Of a DNA stretch of 43,139 nt, positions 11,671 to 22,752 are shown piece by piece. Every line of letters starts with the position of its first letter. Position 1 is the first letter of the stretch. The position numbers and the translations under genes are program-made. This stretch comes from Nemertoderma westbladi (lineage: Eukaryota > Xenacoelomorpha > Nemertodermatida > Nemertodermatidae). The notes under the pieces are model-generated. The model saw only the letters and a list, made by a program, of their open reading frames with translations. It ran no database searches and was not told where the DNA came from. The stretch is from NCBI GenBank assembly GCA_032718475.1, contig JAUCBJ010003560.1, positions 1 to 43,139 on the forward strand, given 5' to 3'.

Positions 11671-12105
11671 AAATATTTTTTCATGTCCCCTCCCGGGCTC
11701 CATAGATATGTGACATCACATGTTTTGGTAAAATTATCACTCATCCTGTTTTATGCAGTTAAGTATTTACCTTGCCCGAGGTTTATCTTTTACTCTAAAA
11801 TGGAACTTTATTGGAATTTTGTCGAATCAACATGGAACTGAATCTATAACTCCTGCTTCTAATGCCTAACTTGTGATGTAGAATTATAAACAGATTAACA
11901 ATTTTCTTTTGGTAACGTTTCTCAGAGGAGCCAATAACAATTTGGCTAACAGTTGATTGGTTTAGAATTATTGCTTATAATAAATATAGCGTATGTATTA
12001 TGCTATACACACAGACAATCATCATCTTTTAGTGCTAATTTCTATAGTGGACAGTAAATTGCACAGTAACTTTACCACAATGGCCTATCAGATTATTTGG
12101 TATTG
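11671..12105. other. Intergenic sequence
   Basis: No supported gene, array or inverted repeat. Confidence 0.35.
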
Positions 12106-12109
12106 GTGA

Positions 12110-12770
12110 AAAATATCGAGAGTAAAAATAACGAGAGTAAAAATAACGAGTGTTGAAAATTAACGTGATTAAAAAATATCGAGAGTAAAAATAACGCGAG
12201 ATGAAAAATATCGAAAATACCGAGCGTTGAAAAATATCGAGTGTTGAAAAATATCGAGAGTAAAAATATCGAGTGTTGAAAAATATCGAGAGTAAAAATA
12301 TCGAGTGTTGAAAAATATCGAGTGTTGAAAAATATAGAAAGTAAAAATATCGAGAGTAAAAATATCGAGTGTTGAAAAATATCGAGAGTAAAAATATCGA
12401 GTGTTGAAAAATATCGAGTGTTGAAAAATATCGAGTGTTGAAAAATATCGAGAGTAAAAATATCGAGTGTTGAAAAATATCGAAAGTAAAAATATCGAGA
12501 GTTGAAAAATATCGAGAGTAAAAATATCGAGTGTTGAAAAATATCGAGAGTAAAAATATCGAGTGTTGAAAAATATCGAGTGTTGAAAAATATCGAGAGT
12601 AAAAATATCGAGTGTTGAAAAATATCGAGAGTAAAAATATCGAGTGTTGAAAAATATCGAGAGTAAAAATATCGAGTGTTGAAAAATATCGAGAGTAAAA
12701 ATATCGAGTGTTGAAAAATATCGAGTGTTGAAAAATATCGAGTGTTGAAAAATATCGAGTGTTTAAATAT
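12110..12770. repeat. Two-motif minisatellite (15 bp and 17 bp units), direct orientation
   Basis: The array mixes GAGAGTAAAAATATC (15 bp) and GAGTGTTGAAAAATATC (17 bp) in irregular order, giving more than 35 units. Early units near 12120-12200 are more divergent (AACGAG in place of ATCGAG), so the array is younger toward its right end. Confidence 0.95.
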
Positions 12771-13036
12771 TATAAATATTGTTAAATCTTATACTGTATT
12801 AGAACACGTACTGTATAAGCTACCAAATGTTGATAAATATTGTTGTTCTAGAACATTTTTAGTAAAAAAATTATCATACAACCCTTATTTAAAACAATTT
12901 TTACTATCGATATTTTTACTCTCGATATTTTTCAACATTCTATATTTTTTATCGAGTGTTGAAAAATATCGAGTGTTGAAAAATATCGAGTGTTGAAAAA
13001 TATCGAGTGTTGAAAAATATCGAGAGTAAAAATATT
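12771..13036. repeat. Spacer copy 1 plus short inverted and direct two-motif blocks
   Basis: A spacer of about 135 bp (from TATTATAAATATTGTTAAAT) is followed by a short block in the inverted orientation (12905-12945, CTCGATATTTTT) and then a direct block (12951-13036). The spacer recurs at 13233-13375. Confidence 0.85.
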
Positions 13037-13232
13037 GCATTTTGCTTGATCATTTTATTTAGAATTATGGAACAATATTGCAGTGCATGGGTTACAACAG
13101 TGCAAGTGCAAGTGAATGGCATTATGTAATACACCTTGGGTACCCATTTACCAGATTTATTATACTAGCTACAGTAGTTTTTGCTATTTTTTTAATAAAT
13201 ATTATAAAATAAGTGCTAGCTATAAATTTTGA

Positions 13233-13673
13233 TAAATATTATAAATATTGTTAAATCTTATACTGTATTAGAACACGTACTGTATAAGCTACCAAATGTT
13301 GATAAATATTGTTGTTCTAGAACATTTTTAGTAAAAAAATTATCATACAACCCTTATTTAAAACAATTTTTACTATCGATATTTTTACTCTCGATATTTT
13401 TCAACATTCTATATTTTTCAACACTCGATATTTTTACTCTCGATATTTTTCAACATTCTATATTTTTCAACACTCGATATTTTTACTCTCGATATTTTTC
13501 AACACTCGATATTTTTCAACACTCGATACTTTTCAACACTCGATATTTTTACTCTCGATATTTTTCAACACTCGATATTTTTCAACACTCGATATTTTTA
13601 CGCTCGATATTTTTCAACACTCGATATTTTTACTCTCGATATTTTTCAACACTCGATATTTTTACTCTCGATA
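13233..13673. repeat. Spacer copy 2 plus inverted two-motif minisatellite
   Basis: The spacer of 12771-12905 is repeated almost exactly at 13233-13375. It is followed by about 300 bp of the reverse complement of the 15/17 bp motifs (CTCGATATTTTTACT and CTCGATATTTTTCAACA). With the 12110-12770 array this makes a very large inverted repeat. The long open frame across it is a by-product of the array. Confidence 0.92.
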
Positions 13674-14560
13674 TTGTACAGTAATTACTAATTACACACA
13701 ATAAACCTGCGTATTCAATTAATTATTCGTGTAATATAAACAAATAAATTTCACCCATAACACCAAAAATAAATACATGGCGCATAAATAAGTCGGCGTT
13801 GTTGCATAGCAATCCCCGGCACAACATATTATTTTTAGTTGATTGAATCTCAACCATTGAATTAGCATATTAAGATTATGTTCCCTTACCTTAGGCTGAT
13901 GGTGTGGAGAATTCAGAATTTTTTTTTACTAAGTAACGCATTTTATCTTTTCTTTTACTAAAATATATACTAATATACTCTAAACTGCATCTAATCTACT
14001 CCTTGGAGAGGCGCAGGGGTAGGGGTGGGGAGCGTAATCTACAGTAATTATATATGTGTGTAGAAAATTATAGAGAAATTGTCCCAAACATGTCCGACGT
14101 ATAAACTGTAATATGTTATTGCGTAAACCAACCGTATACATATTGTATGACTGGTACCATACCAGAAGAAAAATATTTGTTCCGTTTTTGCACAATAATT
14201 ATTTAACTTGATGCCACAACAGTAATATTGTGACCTAATGTATATCACTGTCTGGATGTCAGTGCCATCACTTTCAAAGCAAATATTTTTTAAGGACATC
14301 CCTAACTAGACCATAGCCGGGCTGTCACGGCTACACAGCTACAATATGAGATATATTCGAATCGAAATCACTATTGATATACTTTAGCTTGCTTAGGTAG
14401 ATAATACGGTATGTAGATAATTTATTTTAATTTCTTATAAAGTAGTGCAGCTAAGTTCTAGCTCTGCAAATTTTTAGGTTTTTTGGTTATAAATTAAAGT
14501 GAAACTTTTTAATCCAAATAATACTGCAATTATTTATCTGATTTATTTAAGTTGTTCAAG
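13674..14560. other. Upstream region of the secreted repeat protein gene
   Basis: AT-rich and non-coding as far as can be seen. A TATA-like TATAAAT lies at 14488-14494, about 67 bp before the ATG at 14561, and may be the promoter core. No other element is supported. Confidence 0.4.
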
Positions 14561-14612
14561 ATGCTGATCATATTCGGTTTGCTACTTTTGGTTACCCATG
14601 AAGTCTTAGCAG
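14561..14612 (+). CDS. Exon 1 (signal peptide) of a secreted cysteine-repeat protein
   Basis: ATG 14561 opens a 17-residue hydrophobic signal peptide, MLIIFGLLLLVTHEVLA, followed by the first base of the next codon and a GT donor (GTATTG at 14613). The donor phase (1) fits the acceptor TATAG at 15311-15315, which joins in frame to the reading frame of 15316 onward. The short signal-peptide exon, phase match and open frame on both sides support a real splice. The intron (14613-15315) contains a LINE fragment. Confidence 0.75.
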
Positions 14613-14990
14613 GTATTGTTTTCTTTTAACATTATTATTATTAAGTTGTTTTAAGGCCTATTTCACTGTATTTGATGTTAGCATCGCATAGTGACAGGAT
14701 AATTGTCCCCTCGGGCAATTACCAAAGTAGGGCAATTATTAATAATTGCCAGCGGAAAAATTTCAAATAATATGAAACGTCGTTCCTGACTAGCAATAAG
14801 TTAGTCAAGTTTCCACATTGTTACAACATTAAACCAAATTTATATAGCCTCAATGTCCGTTTCATATATTTTAATTTAAGGGCATTCGTTCCGAAACATA
14901 AACTCGCATAGCCCCCATGCAGGGATCTTAGCCACGACTTCCTGCAGATGAGATTTAAGGCAACAGGCTACGGCAAAGGTATGATAAAAA

Positions 14991-15250
14991 TGCAGGATAT
15001 TGTTTTCGACGTGAGGACCAGCCAGTGCATAATCTTGTACTTTGGCAGCCCCATGGAGTGAATAAGCACGGTGGACAGCCCATGACTTTCTTGAGACGCA
15101 TCTTAAAGGACACTGGCCTTGAAGATGCGGATGATCTAGCAAATGTCATGGGTCATAGAAAGTTGTGGCGGCACAATTTTGTCGACAAGCCGGCACAGCA
15201 TTCTTAAAAATGCAGCTGCAATGCAGCATGCCTATCCTAGTAGTAGTATG
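14991..15250 (+). mobile_element. 3' end of a non-LTR retrotransposon (copy 2), inside an intron
   Basis: TGCAGGATATTG and the following frame (PVHNLVLWQPHGVNKHGG, ending NFVDKPAQHS) align with copy 1 at 1745-2165, including the post-stop AAAATGCAGCTGCAATGCAG. It is 5'-truncated and lies in sense orientation in the intron of the secreted-protein gene, about 65 bp before the acceptor. A few substitutions separate the two copies. Confidence 0.8.
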
Positions 15251-15315
15251 ATTAATATCGAATAAGCTTTCTCCATCAAGTTTAATTCCGGTTTAAATTT
15301 ATTCCTTATGTATAG

Positions 15316-16611
15316 GAACGGGAACATTCGAAGAACGCTCTGGTAAATTCATTATACCTGTGAATTTCAAAAGTAAAGTTGTTAATGACCACGAGAAAAA
15401 GTGTAATTACAAGGTTACACCAGTTTATCCTTTCTCTGATGATGAAATGCGGAGAATAATAGATGCGGCTGATTATTGTGAACAAGAAATAGCTGTAAAT
15501 AGTGTTGAGGTAGCTTCAGTAGATCTGTGCTGGTACGACGGGAATAATGGCGAACATGGATTCAAAGATTGGCTCAAGCGAAATGGCGATTGTCACCAGA
15601 GTAACAATTATTGCACCGAAACGATTCTTATTAAAGAGAAACATTTACTGCCGGTAAAGAGTTTGGGTTTAGGAGACACGGGGCATTCTAAGGAGCGAAT
15701 CTCATGGGAGCAAATTGGCAATATTGAGTGCTCGTTCCAAAGTTGGATTGCTATTCCCGCGGAAATATCGAGTCACACAATTACTGGAGAGGAAGCCAAG
15801 TGTGGCTATCCTGTGAATGTCCGATATACCGACGAAGCTTGGTGTATGAAATACATTACTGACTTGGCTGATCTCTGCGTCCAGAACATCGGGATAACTT
15901 CGACCTTAGTGATGTCCGGAGATAATTGTTTTGTTACCAAGGAGCTCAAGGATGACTACAGTGTAGAAACTGTCGAAACAAATTTTGTTGATGTTGAAGC
16001 AAAGATGTGTGATCAGTCGACTAGTGAATGCACACAATACATTCTCAATATTGATAAAGCCCCGATAGTGGAGTTACGACTTGGAGACACAGGGAACAAC
16101 GGGGAAGTCATCAGGAAAGAGTTTGTCAGCCCAATGTATTGTAAACCGCGTGACATACCTTCTACACTGGATCAAAAGGTCACGTTTAAGGCAGATCTCC
16201 ATGAGAATAGTGTGGAATATAATGGAATAGAATGGAAAGGAAAAAAAATGTGGCTACGATGTAAATGTTGATTACGAGCGTCCCGTCAAAGACATTGCTG
16301 AGGAGATGAATGCCTTACTGCATTCGGGGCAGAATTATTTTTGTTATCAAACGATTGTACTTCAATCGATAAAGGCAGCATCTGTGGATCAATGTTGGTT
16401 TGGATATGATAATGTGAAACACAATTTTAAGAATGAGAAAAAAATGGAATGTAATCAGAGTTCGAGTTATTGCACAGAGATGTTTACCATCACCGCGTCC
16501 GAACAGTTGCCAATAATCAAGCTCGCTTTGGGAGACACTGGTCATTCCTCGGAAGTGATTCGATTTGCGGATGTTAGCGATCTTGTTTGTGAAAGGCTGG
16601 TTGACAACTAA
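15316..16611 (+). CDS. Exon 2 of a secreted protein with three cysteine-containing repeats, frameshifted
   Basis: The exon encodes about 430 residues after the signal peptide, in three homologous repeats of about 110 residues: roughly 15399-15735, 15799-16140 and 16246-16596. Each starts (K)C-x-Y-x-V, has a central CW or equivalent and S-x-Y-C-T-E, and ends L-x-LGDTG-(H/N)-x-x-E-x-I...C. Repeats 1 and 3 are most alike (ASVDLCW/ASVDQCW, YCTETI/YCTEMF, LGDTGHS). Repeat 2 has lost part of the middle. At the A8 run 16241-16248 the frame shifts: as written, translation stops at 16269-16271, while repeat 3 continues in the next frame to the TAA at 16609. One A fewer would join the frames. I do not recognise the family. 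The LGDTG strand might suggest a PLAT-like beta sandwich, but that is speculation. Function unknown; extracellular by its signal peptide. Confidence 0.7.
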
Positions 16612-17098
16612 TGTGGGGAGATGGGTAATGTGTGATGGTTGCATCACCTTGTTAATGCACTGATGTTGTATTACCAATTATGTTAGGTTTTGGGTAATCA
16701 TTTAAAAAACTCAATTTCTTTGGCTAGTAAATTTAATGAAAAATTATCTTTTAGTACTGCTGTACAGTATGTACTGTAGAGTTGGTGATGGACGATTGCA
16801 GTTCAGATTCAGATTATGATAACAACTGTAACTAAATCTGTTTCTATTACATTTAAGAAGAATTCATTGCAAAATAGATTAGAATTGAGATGAGGCGAAT
16901 CGGAATAAACAGCCCTAACCCCCCCCCCCCCCCCCCCCCCCCCAACAGACTGTGGAGTTCCAAAACCTTCTTTTGAATCCAATGAACCCCACCCCCCTAG
17001 GTTTTTAATGACTACTGTAACGTAAGAATAGTCGAATAACAACAACATATTACGATTAGGCCTACGAATCGAATATATACCAACTATTTCCTTCAGTG
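16612..17098. other. 3' flank of the secreted-protein gene with a poly-C tract
   Basis: No further exon is visible. It contains a run of 25 C (16919-16943), which produces glycine-rich chance frames on the other strand. Confidence 0.5.
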
Positions 17099-17274
17099 TT
17101 GTAGTCCATAACTTGTTATAATATTAGGCATGGACAAGTTTCGTCCTGATCACGTAAGCTGCGGGTGAAGTCTAAAAGTACCTATTTGGAAATTGCTAGA
17201 CTCTGACGGCGTCTTGATAAATATTAATATTACTGTATTATTATTGTTTAATTAAGAAAATAATGGTAGACAGC

Positions 17275-18078
17275 TGCAGTAATGTAACATTGCCCCAGGT
17301 TGATTTTTTCAATCTATTTAACTGGCCAATTAGCACAGACGTGTTCTATCTTTCTAAAAGTACCCAATGCTTCCTGACTGCCAAAACTTTATTATACTGT
17401 ATATTTCGTAAAACTTTATTGTACTTTATAATACCTGCACTTTATTGTATTATATTATTATGTAGTTGAAATATCAAAGGTAATTTTTAAAATATCAAGT
17501 TGATTGTAAAAAAATTCGCATCCATTGGAACAAAGTTCGCAGTTGAACTAAGGCCTTTGGAACAAATTTCCCGTAACCAGCCTAGGCCGGTTACGCGAAC
17601 TTTGTTCCAATGGGAGTAGTTCAATTGCGAACTTTGTTCCAATAGAGGCGAACATTGTTCCAATGGTTGCGAACTTTGTGTTCCAACAGATACAAACTTT
17701 GTTCCAATAGAGGCGAACACTGTTCCAATAGTTGGGAACTTTGTTCCAATGGTTGCAAACTTTGTGTTCCAATAGATGCAAACTTTGTTCCAATAGATGC
17801 GAAACATTGTTCCAATAGTTGGGAACTTTGTTCCAATGGTTGCGAACGAGTTCCAATGAATGCAAACTTTGTTACAATCAACTTGACATTTTAAAATTAC
17901 CTATCATATTTCAACTACATAATAATATAATATAATAAAGTATTACTCAATACATAATAAAGTTTTGGCAGTCAGGAAGCATTGGGTACTTTTAGAAAGA
18001 TAAGGAACGCGTCTGTGCTAATTGGCCAGTTAAATAGATTGAAAAAATTAACCCGGGGCAATGTTACACTACTGCAGG
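17275..18078. repeat. Inner palindrome with ~205-225 bp arms around a minisatellite
   Basis: CTGCAGTAATGTAACATTGC at the left is mirrored by GCAATGTTACACTACTGCAG at the right. The arms stay paired inward, e.g. CAATCTATTTAACTGGCCAA against TTGGCCAGTTAAATAGATTG, CCCAATGCTTCCTGACTGCC against GGCAGTCAGGAAGCATTGGG, and ATCAAGTTGATTGTAA against TTACAATCAACTTGA. The minisatellite occupies the loop. It may be a separate insertion in the left arm of the larger element. Confidence 0.9.
17524..17876. repeat. Variable minisatellite built on AACTTTGTTCCAAT
   Basis: About a dozen units of about 28-31 bp. Each has GTTCCAAT with a variable linker such as AGATGCAAACTTT, AGAGGCGAAC or GGTTGCGAACTTT. The first two units are inverted (ATTGGAACAAAGTTCGC at about 17523). 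Open frames across it on both strands are by-products. Confidence 0.88.
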
Positions 18079-19170
18079 CTCATTCCATGAAAAGGTCACC
18101 CTCCCCACTAATTTCTAAAAATGAGATATGGCTTTGATTTTATACTTATTTTAGGTCAAAATTTATCATACTTCACGAATTCTGTGGTAAAAAATGCATC
18201 AACAAAGGTGGTTTCTCAAAAATATTCGAATTACAAATTAAGCAGCTGCTCTGCTCAAAAGGTTAATAAAAATCTGCAAAAGTTTCGTTTGCTGTAGGCG
18301 CTTCCTATGATTAAATAACATTTGTGTGCATGACGTACCAAATTAAAACAAACCCATTTTTTTTGGTTTCACTTAATTTGACGAGTGTTTCATTCCACTG
18401 GGAATGAAATAAATAAAGTTAGGCATCTGATGTCCCACTTTACCAAAAATAGCGAAAATTTTAATTTATACACAGAGAAGTAACTCAGCCTAATCACCCA
18501 GTGGAATGCAAAGCACGTTTGTGTTGCGTCATCCTTATGAAACAATTAGTTTCATCAGAATTGTGATGGCGGCCAATTGAAAGTTGTCCCATACTTTACC
18601 ATTAAAATGGCGATTACATTAGTACACTAGCTGTGTTAATGTACTATGTGAAGCCAGGAGTGTTATATTGCTTCAAGGTGATATTTGGTCGTAAGAATCA
18701 TTCCTCTGTCAACTAATCTTTGGGTTTATGCATTTAAAGTCCCGTACTTTACAATAAGTAGGCTATCCCAAAATAGAGTTTTTTTTAGCAGATAATGTCA
18801 GTAAGTAGGGGAGTGTAAGGAGGGTTGAACCAAAATTTAGAAAAAATTATTTATTCTGTTCCACATCGTAGCTTCAGGCTGAAATTGCACAATAAATACA
18901 TAAAACAATCTATTCAGCATCTATTGGAATACATATTAATGTCTAAGGTGCCAAAATCACGTATTTTATGACCGAGAAATAAGCGTTTTCCCGAGCCTAC
19001 AGTAGTTTTCTGTCTGTGAACATCTTCCAACTCTGCCTCTACCGTTATATACCATTTTTCATCCACGGGTTGACAAGAAAGTAACAATGAAACAAAATAG
19101 TCAATTAGTCCTACTAAACATCATCTATAGGCCTACCTGTAGATAAATATCCAGAACAACCAATAGGAAA

Positions 19171-19912
19171 ATGGTTCAACCTTCCTACCCATCCATCCGG
19201 AGTGGTTCAACCCTCCTACCAATCCATCCGGAATGGTTCAACCATCCTACCCATCCATCCGGAATGGTTCAACCCTCCTACCAATCCATCCGGAGTGGTT
19301 CAACCCTCCTACCCATCCATCCGGAGTGGTTCAACCCTCCTACCCATCCATCCGGAATGGTTCAACCATCCTACCCATCCATCCGGAATGGTTCAACCCT
19401 CCTACCAATCCATCCGGAGTGGTTCAACCCTCCTACCCATCCATCCGGAGTGGTTTAACCCTCCTACCCATCCATCCGGAGTGGTTCAACCCTCCTACCC
19501 ATCCATCCGGAATGGTTCAACCATCCTACCCGTCCATCCGGAATGGTTCAACCATCCTACCCATCCATCCGGAGTGGTTCAACCCTCCTACCCATCCATC
19601 CGGAATGGTTCAACCATCCTACCCGTCCATCCGAAATGGTTCAACCCTCCTACCCATCCATCCGGAGTGGTTCAACCCTCCTACCCATCCATCCGTAATG
19701 GTTCAACCATCCTACCCATCCATCCGGAGTGGTTCAACCCTCCTACCCATCCATCCGGAATGGTTCAACCATCCTACCCGTCCATCCGAAATGGTTCAAC
19801 CCTCCTACCCATCCATCCGGAGTGGTTCAACCCTCCTACCCATCCATCCGTAATGGTTCAACCATCCTACCCGTCCATCCGGAATGGTTCAACCATGATA
19901 CCCGTCCATTGA
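19171..19912. repeat. 31 bp minisatellite, ~24 copies
   Basis: Unit ATGGTTCAACCCTCCTACCC followed by ATCCATCCGGA, with variants at a few fixed positions (CCC/CCA, CCCATC/CCAATC/CCCGTC, GGA/GTA/GAA, GAA/GAG). As 31 leaves remainder 1 on division by three, all three + frames stay open and read the same peptide cycle. This is not evidence for a protein. Confidence 0.96.
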
Positions 19913-20200
19913 TTCAAGCCTCCCACACTACTCCATTTTTTGAAAAATGCATTGTGTACGAAAAGTGCAAACCAGTGACGTAATCATCCATACCTAATTT
20001 TGAATCTGATTAATTTCTCCATCAGAAACGTATCACATTTATTGGTGAATTGTCATATCATTTAAATAGGAGGGATCCAAAACGGAGGTATCAGTTCTAG
20101 AAAACAGGTGGCAATCCAAAGTATACTTTCCTTCATAGCAAAGCAGAATGTAGGCGAGAGTTGGACTAAATACAACAGTAGGAGCAGTATCAAAATATGG

Positions 20201-20268
20201 CTATAATGGCACGGTAAAGTGTAAGAGTCCCCTCCCCAGTCCTATTACACTTTACCGTGCCATTATAG
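20201..20268. repeat. Perfect 24 bp inverted repeat with a 20 nt loop
   Basis: CTATAATGGCACGGTAAAGT (20201-20220) plus GTAA pairs exactly with 20245-20268. A third, partial copy (GTGGCACGGCAAACTGTAAG) follows at about 20275. Confidence 0.93.
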
Positions 20269-21381
20269 CAATAGGTGGCACGGCAAACTGTAAGAGAGCC
20301 GAGCAGTTTATACGTAATTGTCTCTCTAATAGTGAATCCATGGGAACGCCAAACCCAAGCGTTCTCCTTTAAATTGCATCCCCACTAGTGCTCTCCCCTA
20401 CTGTAATTGATACGATTTCAGAAACTGTAAGTTTAATAGTTTATCCCGTGTACTGCAGTTGTAGTCACAGTAGTGTCAGTGCGTACCAGTAGTCGTCGAT
20501 GTTTTGTTCAATTATTTCATCAATGATTGGCTGACTAATTTCGGTTTTTATCAAAAGTGTGAAACTGTCCACAACAACAGACAGACTGTCTAATATTTGA
20601 CCAAAGCTCAGATTCTTTCTAAACTTTTGACAGACTGCATTACGTACCAAGCTTGGTTTAATTTCATCAATAAATAAATGACTGAGTTCTTAGCGATCAA
20701 ATATTAGACAGTGACAGACAACCACAACTCGTCAATGGTACCTTAAGACTCGCTCGCTTCTTTAAGACTTCGCTCACTTTGTGTCTCTCCCCACATTTTG
20801 CATCCACATCTTGGTTGAAAATACTTAGTTGCACTTTATTATTACTAATTGTGCGGGCATTAATGTTAGATTAATTAAGTGTAAGAGACCATTTCGACCT
20901 TAAAATTCGTACAGGTCCCGTACTTTTGCAATGTCGCCAATATCCCCTACTTTCCCATACAAACCTCGCTGTAAAAAATTAGCGATGTACTGTAGCTTTT
21001 CTTCTGATATTTATATTTTTATTTAAACTTAATACTGTAATACAGCTTTATACCTGCGCACAATTCGCTAAACTTTAGAATTGAAATTATAAATTAAATA
21101 AAACCATTTCGTAGGATCCGTACTTTACCTTGATTCTTAAATAGACAAGCTAGTGTTTTCTCAAAAGTCACAGAATCCCTCCATAATCTCAGCGAAATCA
21201 AAGCTGAAATTCGAAAGTTTAATCCAAGCACAATTTTGTGCACATATGTGCTGTGCTGTGCTTAACATTGTACAGGCAATCCTTCAAAGTTCAAAATAGT
21301 GTACGACTGTCCTGTACTTTACGTTCAGTTTTCTAATATTACGGAATGACGCCCGGCGTGGTGTGGTTGCCATATAAGTTT

Positions 21382-21591
21382 TTGAAAGGACGTAGGGCTT
21401 AAGGGGTCTTAACACCACGAGTTAAAATAAATCTGTTCTAAATTGGTATGTATCTTTTTTAAAATAATTGTATTGCTTTAACATTTTATATATTAGCCCT
21501 GAAGAAGCCCGTGAGGGTGAAACGACTGTCGGCAAACTCTATTTATTTTAACTCGTGGTGTTAAGACCCCTTAAGCCCTACGTCCTTTCAA
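21382..21591. mobile_element. Foldback MITE with perfect 51 bp terminal inverted repeats
   Basis: The left arm 21382-21432 begins TTGAAAGGACGTAGGGCTTA. The right arm 21541-21591 is its exact reverse complement. The interior is about 108 bp and includes CCCTGAAGAAGCCCGTGAGG. Exact arm identity argues for a recent or gene-converted copy. It interrupts the right part of the larger element. Confidence 0.92.
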
Positions 21592-21840
21592 GTACTTTAC
21601 TTTGGAATGAGCCTGCATAAACTGTATCTTCTTAATTAATAAAGATGCCGTCAGGGTGTAGCAATTTTCAAATAGGTACTATCAGACTTCACCCGTGTCC
21701 TGATCACTAAGGTGATCAGGACGAAACTTGTCGATTCTCTATAAAGTGCATCCCACACACTGTATACAGTACACCATACTGTATATCTCGCCTCACACTT
21801 TATTCACACTCACGCCTCTATTCTGAAAGTTATGGACTAC

Positions 21841-22752
21841 CAAGCCACAGTGTTACTAGTTGTGGCTATGTGGGAATAAAGTGATCAATAATTTAGACGA
21901 AAACTGTAAAATATCGATTCAAGTAAACAACGCATCTCCAAAAAGGTTACGTAAAACGTACGTTGTTAATATATATCGATTGTTTTTCTCCACGTTCCCG
22001 ACTTCTCTATCCAACACAAACAGATGTCGTTACTGTATCTTAAAAACCTTCCTGACACTGATGAAGTAGTGGGATAGTAGCAGATGGTTGTTGAGTGAAT
22101 ATACCAATGTACAGTAGGAAGAAATCTGAAGTAGAATGATGGATTGGGGGATTGTGTATGGTTGCAGATAAGCAATATAGGTTGGGGACAAATAGTCGTC
22201 GGTATTCCATAGGCGAAGTCACGAGAATAGACCTAGGATAGCCTTGCCGCGTACAATAGGACAAGACAACCGAGTGAAAACGGCCGACAGGGTGGGTGTA
22301 AACAGGGAGACGCGCAAGTTTAAATACTCAACAGTAGGACCAGGAGGGAGATGTAAGGTGGGGGGGATAAGTTTTTTTCTCTATGTCCCTTTAAACTTTG
22401 ATCAACTCTGCTCTAGCTGTATACAATATCAGGGTCAGAGTAATGAGTACAGGAGTTATTATTTGTTTTATTGTTTTATATTGAATTTATGAACAGATAC
22501 ATTATGAAGATGTTTGGAGAGTCAATATTTAATTAAATTAAAAACAAAAAGAACTAATGAACATATTACTGTACGGCTAAATAAAAACAATGAAATACGT
22601 ACCGTTGCCTAGTCGCCATCTAACGGAAGAGAGGCGAACTGCTGAGTCCCTCCAAGCTCGCTTACTTCGTAGCTCGCTCCAGAAATAACAGTCTTTAATG
22701 GATAAAAACTTATAATACATGTCATTCAATACACAACAACATTATACCCGAC
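21841..22752. other. 3' flank of twsg1, non-coding
   Basis: No supported gene. Small chance frames only. On the minus strand, TTTATT at 22467-22472 gives an AATAAA that could serve twsg1. Confidence 0.4.
22613..22626 (-). promoter_or_regulatory. CTCF-like core motif downstream of twsg1
   Basis: The minus strand reads CCGTTAGATGGCGA, close to the CTCF core (CYAGRKGGC with one T for C/G). It lies about 130 bp beyond the twsg1 stop. Sequence match only. Confidence 0.3.

Larger units (their letters stand above)
17099..21840. mobile_element. Composite inverted-repeat element (~4.7 kb)
   Basis: GTAGTCCATAACT at the left end (17101) is matched by AGTTATGGACTAC at the right end (to 21840). Further in, left GACAAGTTTCGTCCTGATCA (about 17133) and CCTATTTGGAAATTGCTAGA match the right end in inverted form (about 21661-21732), and GCAGGCTCATTCCA (18075) matches TGGAATGAGCCTGC (21603). 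The outer arms are about 200 bp and imperfect. The element has no recognisable transposase. It holds an inner palindrome with its own minisatellite (17275-18078), a 31 bp minisatellite (19171-19912), a hairpin (20201-20268) and a 51 bp-TIR MITE (21382-21591). A motif CCGTACTTTAC recurs inside it. Confidence 0.65.

Noticed and set aside
19171-19983. Long + frames (95-236 codons) with repeating VQPSYPSIR-like peptides
   Set aside because: Product of the 31 bp minisatellite, which is open in all three frames.
21494-21525. Hammerhead-ribozyme-like CTGAAGA...GAAA in the 51 bp-TIR MITE
   Set aside because: Box motifs are present, but stem II has an unpaired base and I could not find stems I and III or a cleavage triplet.
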